Shown: one piece after another, positions 48,421 through 60,000 of the stretch
How positions within the stretch are numbered: position 1 is the first letter of the stretch
Layout of the letters: each line of letters opens with the position of its first letter
Assembly: GCF_019399895.1 (NCBI RefSeq)
Contig: NC_091864.1
Location: forward strand, 3,388,001 to 3,452,000
DNA: 64,000 nucleotides
Direction: 5' to 3'
Source: Cardiocondyla obscurior
Lineage: Eukaryota > Arthropoda > Insecta > Hymenoptera > Formicidae
Position numbers and translations under genes: made by a program
The notes under the pieces: model-generated
Seen by the model: only the letters and a program-made list of their open reading frames with translations
What the model was told of the DNA's origin: nothing
The model's database searches: none

Positions 48421-50400
48421 AAATAACACGCCAGCGCAATTACTGACGTATATTTTTGTTAAACACTCGCCGCAAAACTTTGAAAAAAAAATTTAAAAAA
48501 AAAAGAAAAAAAAGAATTAAATTAAATAAAAACAAGTAAATGTATTATTCCGGTTTGTTCTCTTTAAATTTATTTGCAGGCACGGGGATAATATTTTTAA
48601 CCTACTGACAGAGAGAAACGGATTACGTTATTATTCTTATTTTGGAGGTTTGCTCGAATCGAAACTTTAAACGACGATGATCTGAGAGCTCGAATATGAC
48701 GAACGATTGGGTCTCGGGAATCGCGGAGAAAACATACTCGAGAATCGGATCTGTTTCGAGGGAAGACAGCTGGGCGAGCGCATAAAAAAGACGTAAACAA
48801 ACCAGCTCGGCTTCGAGTTCGGCGCTTCCGAGAATTCCGCGCGATAAGAACAGCGGTCAGTCGACGCTCGGGCTATATCGACTGTCTCACTTACTCCGCG
48901 GTTCTCTCTTTCTCTCCAAGGGCCAAAATCTCTAACGTCTAGTCGCTCGGGGCGCGGACGGGTCGTTGATCGCTCCGCAACTACATACGCGTATTTTTGT
49001 CCGCGGATAGGCACGGATGTGATTTGCGCAATAATGGAATTTAAAATACATGTATTTCGGTACCGTGTAATTTCGAAAACAGAGTCATAACTATAATCGA
49101 TTAATTGTGCTTATTAATATTGTATGATTAACCGTACCGTGCGGTTTAATAATCCAAGAGTAATCATACAATATTGAATGGGACGATTTAATTCCACATA
49201 TAATGCGTGTATTTACAATATATCATTGCAAACGCAGATTACTTTTACGAAGGCAAACTAACGCTAATTGGACCACGGGATCTATTTGAACGTTTACGTG
49301 GGAAAACGAAGTTCACGCCGGCCGAAAAGTATTCGCGTGTTTCCGAAAGAATTTCGTCTCGGGCGATTAATTTTGAGCAGTAAAACGCGTTCAAGCGCAA
49401 GATACAATTTTACTGTTTACTACCTAACTGCGGAGTCGATGAGACTCGTGTGGTCGGTAGCGTGTTTACTACCTTTGTCGACGGAACGAAAGATGGAATC
49501 GCGTATCTTAAACGCGTTTACACTAATTAGCAAGGCGGTTATCGCGGTAACGTAACTGCGTATACGGCCGGGGTTCGATCTTTCGAAATGCGAAACGATG
49601 AGCTGAAATCGGCGTCGCGTATATACATTTATTTACGCGGCATTACAAGCTTTACGGCTCGTTTCGTCTAACGTCCGTGGCGATAAGTTACCTCACGATA
49701 TACTTCAAGATCGATCGCGTCCGTGCCGCTTGCATTAGGTACACGTGGAGCTACGCGAACGTAACGTGGCATTACCGGGAAACATTGACAGAGAGACTCA
49801 ATAAACCGCGACTTCAATCCCGTTCCTTTGAAGGCAAATTGTCGTTTATTGAAAATAGAGTTATTTGATTTTTATGGAAACGTATTCACGGTACAACCGG
49901 GACTTCTCATTCTGCCGGTTTTTCTCCACGAAGAAGCCGGTAGGAAATCTCTCTTTCTCTCTCTCTAGCGAAATGAAAGAGGAGATTAATGCAGTTACTC
50001 TGGTTAAACGTAAAGTATTAAACACGTGTTCCGCCACTCCCGCGATACGCGCATCGAGGTAAAGAGAAAAGAAGGGGGAGGCGGGGGGAAAAAAAATCGT
50101 CGTCATCGTTCGCGTCGCTACGTAAACATCATTAACGAGATAATGGTGGTTAAATATAACTGGGAGCGGTAATTGCACGAGCTTGCTCGTCGTAGGCATA
50201 TAATACATGCATACGCGGCATTCCATCGTTCGTTCATTCTCTGAACACAATTTCAACAACGCGCATATATATATATATTTACTCTGCACACATTTTCCGC
50301 GGAACACAACGGTTAATCTGACGAAGACTTCTCCCCCTGTTGTTGTGCCTTTATTAATCGCATCGCTACGATAAAGAGCGGGCAGAAATCGATACGCATT
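48421..50400. other. Non-coding; long hairpin and CT tract
   Basis: A-rich at 48480-48530. The strong hairpin at 49100-49192 is listed separately. A CT-rich tract is at 49950-49968. The 148-codon frame at 49861-50307 (-) has no recognised domain. Confidence 0.5.
49100..49192. other. Long imperfect hairpin with a 15-bp perfect stem
   Basis: AATATTGTATGATTA (49116-49130) is perfectly complementary to TAATCATACAATATT (49161-49175) across a 30-nt loop. That loop can form a small ACCG/CGGT stem. Outside, 49100-49115 pairs partly with 49177-49192 (10 Watson-Crick and 2 G-U pairs of 16, one bulged base). Overall length and shape are like a microRNA precursor, but no known microRNA sequence is recognised. 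An old inverted-repeat remnant is the main alternative. Confidence 0.45.
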
Positions 50401-50630
50401 CGAAGTCTAACAATTATTTATTTAATTCTTTTTTTTATTTAATTCGATACCCCACGTTGAACCCGCACGCGCCGATCAAACACGATTTTTATTATCCCGT
50501 TTCGTTTTCAATATACATAAGTGGTTCAATATACATAACTTATCATTTTTCATGAAATTCGGTAATTGTTAAATAAAAATATCTAGCCGTATTAACTATC
50601 GTTTTATAAAAGTTCAATTTATTAACTAAA

Positions 50631-50677
<47 letters not shown>

Positions 50678-50800
50678 TAATTGCATACGCCAAAAATATA
50701 CGTGCGCTTCAATTTTATATAATTAATGTTCCAGAATGGAGAAAGATTATTCAGTGAAAAGGAAGAGATAAAAGTATCATTTTGCCTATAATTTCGGCAA
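50401..50800. other. AT-rich segment with an AT microsatellite
   Basis: The 14-bp word TTCAATATACATAA occurs twice in tandem, 18 bp apart (50507-50520 and 50525-50538). A (AT)18 run is at 50634-50669, followed by ten T. Confidence 0.7.
50634..50669. repeat. (AT)18 microsatellite
   Basis: Eighteen uninterrupted AT units, the longest dinucleotide repeat in the window. Confidence 0.95.
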
Positions 50801-53800
50801 GCGCGAATATCGCATCGTACGCGTGCTCTACGTCTATCAATCAATGTCTAAAAATGCGAATAAAGATGGAAAATGGTGTCGCGATAAACTTTGCATTTAT
50901 CCGTTTTCGATGAAAGGTAAAAGCTCCCGGCCATAATTGCGCGCTTAGTAAAAGATATAAACCTTAAAATAGTATTGACGAGAATGGAGATAAACATAAA
51001 TTTAGTTGGCCGCGTTAGCGTCAAGTTTCATCCGGCGATCCCAGACGCGACGACAATTGAAAGCTCGCGTTTTATGCGAAAGATTAAGCGCGTTTGACTT
51101 TATATAAAACTTAATTCTCGCGCCATAAAGATGGAAATTAATCTGTTCAGTCGACGTAACATGCATTACTGTTAATGAGAAACGTAACGTTTCCGTTTTT
51201 GCCTCTTGTACCAGATTATTCTGGTCAATAAAAATGTACGCAGTTTATTTCCTATCAGTTTACGGTGAGACAGTTTAAACGTAAGAAACACACGTTTAAA
51301 TACCCAGAAAGCTGCGGCGGTATCGATTCGCGCTTTGTAACGATTACCGAAGTCACCGTCGTCGCGCTGAACGACGTCGGGTCGCCGTCATCGAACATCC
51401 TCCACCAAATATTAGTGCAAACCGAGTGCAACAATATAGCGGATTGGCCGGCGATCTCGTTTGCCCGCATCGAGAAGTGGCGAACGAAGTTACGGCATGC
51501 CGTTTTCGAAAACAATCAAATCCCGCGTTAACAGCCTCCAAATCATCCGATGACCCGCCCCGGGGGGGTCGCGAACCGCTCAAAAGCGCGAACGATCGAA
51601 GCTCGGTCGCCCATTTGATTTTCGATTACACCGCGCCCGCCGATGCGCGAAACTAATTCGTTGCGTTTCAATATTCGCCCGGAAGCCCGCGAACGTTACA
51701 TAGCGCGCCGCAAAACCGATTTCGATAACGGCGCGATCGAAATCTCGCGTCGACCCGCTCACATTGTCCCCTTGAAGGCTTTAAGACATTACGCTATCAA
51801 CGCCTGACGATTTCCAGCACGCCTCGAGATCGCTTAATGCCTCCTCGCCCTACCGATAAACGAATGGTATTTTCAGAGATGCGAGATGAATACGAGCCTT
51901 TGTTTCGTCTCGTTCATCTCCGGAAGTCTTGCAAACGGGCAGGATCTATAAAAAGCTGTTATCTCCTCTTTCTCTCCTCTCTCCCTTTCTTCGTCGATAT
52001 ATTCGTAGCCGCGCGTACACAATCCGTTCATTGGCATCGGCGCCCGGCGGGATAAATACGCAAAGCCGCATAGAAAAGCCTGCGAGCGCGGAAACAGGCG
52101 CCGGGGGATCGATGGCAACGATTCAACGTCGGTTAAAACGCGACTTCGCGGCCCCGCGCGCGATAGAAATAGTTACATAATTTATAATTCATGATAAGGT
52201 TAAATTTCCAACCTTTCAAAGAAAAAAAAAAATTGCGTAAGCTATATCGCGATGGATGCGGCTCTAATTGCGATCATAATCTGGAAAGGCTCAACGATCT
52301 CGTCAAAGAAGTACAATTTGAGGCCTCTTGTTGCCTGCTCATGCAAAACGCGCACGTTCACGCATCCACGGGTATCTCTTATCGCTCGCACGCAACACTC
52401 CCTCGCAACCGGAGCCCCCCTTTCTAGCATTCCGCTTCCGCTACTAGTGACCTCCATTATTTTACTTTGATGCCGCTGGAGCGGGAAGGCGCAAATGACG
52501 AGGCGGAGGGACGCGGCGGAGAGCGAGGGAAGAAGGGGGATTAGCGTTTCTGCGCGAAACAAGGCACTTTAGGGATTTCTTTGCGAGGCTAAAGACAAAT
52601 GCAAACTTCTCGTTGCCCATTTCACGAGCACCTCTCTCTCCGTTAATTGCGAGATTCGTTGATCCCTTAAGGAAGAGACATAGACGGCACCGAATAGTTG
52701 CGACGAAAGTGCACCGCGGAGAAAACGCCGGAAACGGGGAATATCGCCTCTACTCGCGGTAGCTGTTACTTTTATTTAACGGTATATTTATTTTACGCGA
52801 GTGCAGTGATGGACGATGCATACAATAGCGCTCTCCATGAGTTCTTTAAGATAACAGATTTGGTTGAGAGATGACTCGCAAGTTTTAAAAAGTTTCACGA
52901 AGTATATTCTTCGCGCTGGCGGTATCTTTGCGTTTCACTGAAAAATTTATACAAGAATAAACGCATTTTCTTATTATTTATGTAATAACGTATTTGCTTT
53001 ACTTTATACTATACGTAATAACGTCAGCGTATATTTTTCTGAGGATCGTTAGGTAATTGATAAGATAAGGAATTTCAAAGGACAATTCATCATGTTTAAC
53101 GAGTGTACAGATTAAGTTGTTGAATTTGAGTAATGACGGGCTCGACGGACTCTAGTAGCAATTAGACTTATGTCACGAGAAACGCAAATGGAAGAAAGAG
53201 AAAAGGGATTGAGAGGGAGGTGAAGGGGACCGAGAGGTAAAGGAACCTCGAGCAGGCGCTATCGCGTTGCGAACTCGATAATCCCTCGTTACAATCTAAA
53301 TCAATTAGCATCGTCCGATGGTAAGGCGGGTGCAGCGTCGGCGCCAGGATGCACCAAACTACGTTAAAAGTTTGCTTGCTTTATTTCCTCGTAAGCCACT
53401 CACGTAGAATGAATGGGCAAGGAAGCGAAGGGGGCCAGGAAGAAGTGTATGCATTATTCCGCGGGTGGAGCCGCGCGAGTAATTTCGCGCGCGGATTTCA
53501 CGAGCTCGTTCGCTCGGAAGTTTAATGATCGAGCGATACTTAAAAAGTTGTACGCTTTTTTTTCTTTTTTTTTTTCTTTTTTTAGCTCGCAACTCAGAAG
53601 GCGCGGCAGATGTGTTACATAACTGTAACAAGGTTGAAAACCGTGTGGCGTGCCCGGAATACGCCTCGTAACTCGCACGAGGCGGATCCCAGCCCGAGAT
53701 TTTCGGCGCGAAAGAAAAAGGGCGAGACAAACGTAGAAAAACGATTGGCCTTTTTTGGTTTCGCTCGGACGACTCGAATTAAAATGCTACCTGCAACTCG

Positions 53801-54000
53801 AGCGCGGCGACGAATGTAAATGAGATCCTTGGGAAAGCGCGGTAAATATTAATTACAATATTCCGCCGAGGGAAAGAAACGGACGATGTCGTAATTTATT
53901 TTGGATCTCCCCCCTCCCTCTCCCCTTTACCCCCGCGCGATAAATGAAACGCTATATTTCACGGCCGGTGATTTATACGGCGTTGACGTCGCCGTGAGAC
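50801..54000. other. Non-coding, CpG-rich
   Basis: Mostly unique-looking. A minus-strand G4 motif (C runs on plus) is at 53909-53934 and a T/C tract near 53559-53582. Short overlapping frames at 51255-51656 and 52191-52562 have no recognised domain. Confidence 0.5.
53909..53934 (-). other. G-quadruplex motif on minus strand
   Basis: C runs of 6, 3, 4 and 5 on the plus strand with spacers of 1, 3 and 4 nt. Confidence 0.6.
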
Positions 54001-55658
54001 AACGCTAACCGTTTATTCCATTAGTCTCGAAAACGGAAAACCAAAATCGCGAAAAGCGATAGGCGGTAGTGACGCGATTAACGAACTAATTATACCTGTC
54101 ATCCGATTTATCTGCAGCGGAAACGACAGCGAGACGTTTACAAATGTCCTCGGCACGGCGACGATAATTAGCCGCTATCAGACGAGCTACAAGCTGGATA
54201 ATTCAATTGTATCCCCGTAATACTTGGCGACGTCCTTAATTATACGGCACACCTGGGCACTGGCATTTGACTTTCCTCGTGTCTATCGACCCAGTAACTT
54301 ACGGAAATTACGTATTAACGCGCTCACTATTATTCAACAGAAACGAGAGAGAAAGAGAGAGAGAAACAAAACGAGAAGCGTACGTCCGGAGCGGAAACGA
54401 CCGAGAGACAAAAACGCTTCTCCAGCGAAGGTGACGTTTTCGCCAATCTCTTTTGTGCCAATTATAGTCGTGCGCCGTCGAGCGAAAATTACTTCGTTAA
54501 GCCGAACGTTCCGTTCTTCCAGGAAAACTTGTACATCGCGCGCCCGTTTCGAAAAATAATTAAAACAGTTCACTTGGCCGCTCGATACAAATTGAGATCA
54601 ATTTCCATTATTACGCGATCGTTAGTAAATCGATGTCAAAAGAGGTAATTAACGTCTAATTATAAACTTGCGCTCGGTGGCAGGTGCATCGCCGCGGCGT
54701 TGCGCGGCAACACGTATACGGTTGTTACGCTCCATCGGAAATTCCCATATCGTAAAAAAAAGTACGAAAGTCTAGCTCGCGGTTTACGTTAATACTTGGA
54801 CACGAGAAAAAGAGAGAGAAAGAGAGAGAGAGAGAGCCGGGAATGTCATTGAGCGACTTAAAAGATAAAACTACCAGCATCTTACGGAGCACTTTTGCTT
54901 CCAAGTCACGAGACAGCATTGGTTATTCTCGTTCAAAAAGTTTCGATGAGATCGAAGTTTGTTTCTACGACTCCATTATGGTATAAAATCCTTAAGATAC
55001 AGAACCGACGTACGCGAAACACTTTGTGCATACCGCCGGCCCGGGGCCGCCGTCGAACGTGTGCGGCGGGACTACGATAAATCAGTCTACGGTCAGCAAT
55101 TACGTTCGCACGGCGCACGGCAAAAAGGGAAATCGGTTTAATCGTCGTAACTTTTCGCTGTCCGCGCCGTGGCAAACATTACCTTTACGACACGGCCGAT
55201 AAATCAATCGGGCCGAAATATTTAAACTCGATTAATCGTCGTGGAAAAAAAAAAAAAAAACAGCGGCGGTGGCGAGGGGTGGGCTTTAACGAGCTGCTCC
55301 GCGATAACTCAATCCAGAGAGGGTCGCGGTACACATGTACAGCCGATTAAAAATAATCGGAGGTACGCGGCGGGAACGATCGGCGGTCGATTAATTTCGG
55401 GAATCCAGCGCGGCTGTACGCGTCGTTGCACGCGCGGCACGTACCCTCCACGAATGTTGATTCGGAACGCAATCATACGTCGTCATCGTCTTGCACAGCC
55501 GGGAAGCGAGAGCTGTACGTGTTCTTTTTCTTTTTTTTTTTTTTTAGAAGAAAAGAGAATTTAATTTGTTTGATAAAACACACTTTTACCGCAATTATTT
55601 ATCGCGCTAAATTTCAATATTGAAACGTACATCGCATAAATTACGAATCTTGACAATT

Positions 55659-55680
55659 AAAAAAAAAAAAAAAAAAAAAA
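55659..55680. repeat. Poly-A run, 22 nt
   Basis: Twenty-two consecutive A residues. Confidence 0.9.
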
Positions 55681-56141
55681 TACGTATATTTTATATCCTC
55701 GCAATTTCATATGGTAGGACCATTTGGAAACACATATAGTGTTAACGTCGCATCGTACATGAACAACAGCCCGTGAAAAAATAATTTCCAATAAAGAACT
55801 ATCGGGGTGTATTGGACCGGCGACAAAACGTAGAAACAGGGCCGAGCTCGTGCACGGTGTACTGCACCGTTTCGCCATACATGTACGCGTGTAACCACTG
55901 CGTGTCGCACACATGCATATTCACGCGACGCTAAAGTGCCACACCCTCGCGTACGCAGGATTTACACACGCACGCGACGCCGCAGCAGCCGCCGCGCGCT
56001 GCACCATCATGCGGTCGGGGGAGGAGAAGCCCAAGAGAAAGAGAGAAAGGAAAAGGAGCATTGCGCGCGGAAGGGAAAGGGACGGGGTCACAATGGAGAC
56101 GCGGAATCGCTAGGGAGAAAGAGGGCGAGAGAGATATACAA

Positions 56142-56164
56142 TATATATATATAGAGAGAGAGAG
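56142..56164. repeat. Compound (AT)n(AG)n repeat
   Basis: About six AT units followed directly by AG units. Confidence 0.85.
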
Positions 56165-56750
56165 GAGAGAGTACGGGTCGCTGCACGTGGAAACTTTGCG
56201 GTGCAGTTAAGCCCCGCCGTTTGCTGTTTACCATTTGCCGAGACCATACGAAATTCATCCGTCGTGACCACACGACGCCGATCGATACGTGAGGCCGACC
56301 GCTTTCCCGAGTGCGCGCTAGTCCATACCCGAACTACCCGCACACGTCGCGTCGAACGGTATATCCCCGCCGTTTTGATTGCGGACTATTGCGGTTCGGA
56401 GGGCGAAAGGGAGAAGGGACCCGTGGCCGCATCGAGTTGCGTCTTGGATAACGAGATACGTCGAAAACTTTGCCACAATAGATACGGAAAATTAACCCTC
56501 CGGCAGCTGCCGCGACCATGCACACGATCATACGCGCCACGGCGGAGCTGCGGTATATTAAGGCGGAACCGCACGTCCGGTTTACAACACGCCGGGAGAC
56601 GGGAAGGTTACTCCAGGAAGGGCGGAAGGGTATAGGAAAGTTGGTTGTCGTTTCACGCTTGAATTGCCAAAGCTCCGCTTCATTCCGAGTTTCTGTGAAT
56701 ACTTCTGCGCGGATAAGAGCTACGCGTCAGAACTTGGGAACGTAAACTGT

Positions 56751-57010
56751 TAATGTTACAGTTTGTCTTTATATGAAAGCAGGAAAATCAATGCATAAAC
56801 GCAAGGTATAAAATAATATATGTACAACCTTTCTTTAATTAAAGTTTGTAAAATAATTTGGAATAATAGTTATAAAAAAAAAAAAAAAAAAAATTTTCCT
56901 ATCTTAAAAAATTAGTTTGACGCGTAAATTAGCTGTTAATTGTTTTTGGGTTTTTTTAGTTAGTATAAAAAATGTAAAAAAAAAAGAAGCACGAAGAGAA
57001 GCAATTCGCC
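56751..57010. other. AT-rich segment with A run
   Basis: AT-rich, with 20 consecutive A at 56874-56893. No gene is seen. Confidence 0.65.
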
Positions 57011-60000
57011 TGGTCTGGGAACATTTACCGTGGGCGATGTCGTAACTTTGCTGCGTTATGACACAGACGCGTGTTCGATGATTGCGGGCTAAAGTTAAAG
57101 GCTGTCTAAATTTGAGAATATCGTATTTTGCACGAAATATTGGCAGGCACTTTCTGAGCAACATCGCCAGGGCAAAAGCCTTTAAAACAAAGGACACATT
57201 GTGTCGCGAGGACAAATGTTCTGTCAGACATTACTTACTTCCATTCGCGCACGTATCATCGCTTTTGCAGCTCGCCCGACGTCGGTCGTAACGTTACCAC
57301 AAAGAAGCTCGCGGATACGAACTGTAATATCCTTCGTCCGCGCGCGGAACTGCAACATGTTCGTTCGTTTGCGCGAACTCGACATTGTTAAGCCCCTACT
57401 TACGATTTAGAGCTGGAGATTGGCCGATCGTAAATTTAACTACGCCCGATGCGACATGTCGCAATGACGTTTTCCACGGCCGTGTCCTGTCGCGTCCGGG
57501 AATATTCGCGATACAGCTTTTCATTAAATCGGATTTCAAACGGCGACGTAAACTGCAACTATCTCGATATTTCATCCCCCGTCATCCTCTTTCCGCGCAC
57601 GATGCTCCGCATAATGACATTTTCCGTTAAAAGAAAAAAAAAAGAAAAAGAAATTCGTAGATAGCATTGGCCGCGTTTCGTGAGCACGGTAGGACCGAGT
57701 CGCGTATCTACGATCGTCTGAATAACGAAATCGCGTCATCGATACGAGGTCGATTGCATTTCGCAGTCAACGATCCTTCTCCAAAACTCGTCTCGCGTAG
57801 CGAAACGTATTCACTTCTGATCACGTGGGATTGCGCCGTTGGATCGTACAAAGATGAGAAAAACAGAGAAAGAGAGCGAGAGAAAGAGAGACGGAGGATG
57901 GAAGGATTTGAGAAGAGAAAAATGTACGCGAGGAAAAGGCGGTAAGATGAGAAACGCGAAAATACGTCGGGCGCAGTTGCAGCTACAGATGCATGGCTTC
58001 GCGGCGTAGTGCGTCGCAGCTGCACTAGGAATGGTTGCACGGAAAGAGTAAGAGTCGAAATGAAAGAGCGCGTCGAGTCCCCTCACGTGCAAGAGCCCTC
58101 GTGCTCCTCAACTTGTGTGACCCAATTCCGTAACTTCTCGAGTTTGGGGAAACGCCAAGCGTAAAAATCGCGTCCGGTTCGACTTTCGTCCTTCCTATCA
58201 CGCTTCCCGTCCCGGCCTTCCTCGTCGCGGCGTTTGCACGCGAAAAAAAAAAAAAAAGCAATCACGACTTTTTAATTCGTTCCGACGCGAGAGGTAAGAA
58301 CAACTGAAACGGCGCGGGAAGAGGAAGGAATACGCGGGATAATTTACTGAACGATTCTCTCGCTCGTCGAAAGAGTTTGCGGAAAATGATGCGGTGCGTC
58401 GTAAAAACCGCGCCAGCCCCGTAGAAATTTATTCATTTTCATTGAGGGAAAATTCGCGGCCGTGTCGCAGGGCAGCGCGCCGGTCCGGATCGCGTTCGCT
58501 AATTTCCTTGGCGAAATTTTCCGGCAAATTGCCGAATTCCAATTTGCGGGGACTCTTGTGAGGGACGACAATGACAACGACAACGGCGACGGCGTAACTT
58601 CTCGAGTTATCGTGGGATGCGGTCGTGAGGATCCTATTCGCGCTCGCGCGCGGACGGACCATCTATTCCAATTATGTTAGAACGCGCGTTGTAAGTACCC
58701 GGCGTTACATCGGAATACCGTGGGACTTGAAATGGATCTAGTGCCAATTATATTCGTAATATTCGATTACGAAGGTATAAAACGCGCCATTTCACTCGGT
58801 TAGCGCAAAGCGGACTTGTCGGTTGCCTCGTAAAAACGTGCTTCTCCCTACCGTTCCCAGCTGCAGAAACCGTGGACGTTCAATTACGCCGTTTGAATTT
58901 GACGTTTGATTAGTGATACCCGGAAAGTTTCACGTAATTGCGCGATAACAATCTCGTATTATATAAAACTAATAATAGCGAATAATAATAATAATGCGGA
59001 ACTATTATGTAAACAGTTCACGTTTAATGAGAAGGTATTTTTATTTAACGATGAATCTCTATCGGGCCTGCATCGGACGACAAAGAGAACGCAATACGCG
59101 CTAATTATCGGTACAATTCATGGTGGGCTTCACTCGCTGTTCACATGATCGAATTTACAGAATACCGCGAGCACCCTCTTTTTTTGTTCTTTTTTCTCCT
59201 TTTCCAATTAGCACATAATTACAGAGCGCTTTTATTGAGTACGTTAAAATTAATGATATTAAAATTTAATAGTTGGCCAAAGGAGACAGGGTTTTTCTTC
59301 TAAAGTCCCAACTTCAAGAAATGTATTTACTTTCTTACTTTCCTCTCTTTTCCTCGCACTTTCTACTTTGTTAACTTAGTTCTCGATACAACTGTGCATA
59401 AAACTTTTTTAAAGTACTATAAAATTTTTCCCTACGCGGAAAATTTAACGTCGCATAATGCGTCGCGGTCGATCGTACGGCAATGTCTCGCTAGATTTCA
59501 TATGAAAAAGTGCGTCTCCTTAAACCTTTTCCTGCCGTAAAAAAATAGATTGCTTCGAACGTTGCGTAAAAACTGCGGGCAACGAGTGACCCCGGCGCTC
59601 TTTCACGCGCTTCGCAATTAATAACTGATATCAGAACCGGTCTAAGCAGACGTAGCGTTAATTTTTTGACGCATCTACAGCCGGTCAATTCTGCGATATC
59701 GTGCACCAAGTCTGTAATTAGCGCATCCTGAAATTTGATTATTAATCGAACTGCAACGCGCGCGTTCGCTATTCTCAACGGAGTGCGACCGACGTAGCGG
59801 AATATCGCGCGCGTTATATCGACATTTACTGGGGGGAGAGGAAGCGACATGGGGAGGGAAAAACCATTGGCCCGTATGACGCCCATCACCCGCATACTGT
59901 CAACATAAATAACTGATGTAACTAGTAATCCACTTTGTACAAGTTAATTTTTATAAAAGTACGATGAAATTCGAGATGGTATCGCACGAATGAAAGAGCA
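57011..60000. other. Non-coding, mixed composition
   Basis: A GA-rich patch lies at 57857-57900 and an A run near 58242-58257. AAT-type repeats are near 58970-58995. The open frames (for example 57667-57945 +, 59491-59895 -) are not recognised. Confidence 0.5.

Larger units (their letters stand above)
54001..56750. other. Non-coding; AG repeats and a CAG/GCC-rich patch
   Basis: GA-rich tracts lie at 54341-54369 and 54811-54836, an A run near 55243-55260 and a 22-nt A run at 55659-55680. An AT-then-AG compound repeat is at 56142-56164. Around 55975-56000 a CGCCGCAGCAGCCGCCGC patch gives an Ala run in one frame (55913-56113 +), followed by Lys/Arg text from GA repeats. This is not enough to call a gene. 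Confidence 0.45.

Noticed and set aside
55913..56113. Alanine-run, Lys/Arg-rich frame resembling a nuclear protein
   Set aside because: The Ala run comes from a CAG/GCC patch and the basic run from GA repeats. No start context or splice evidence supports it.
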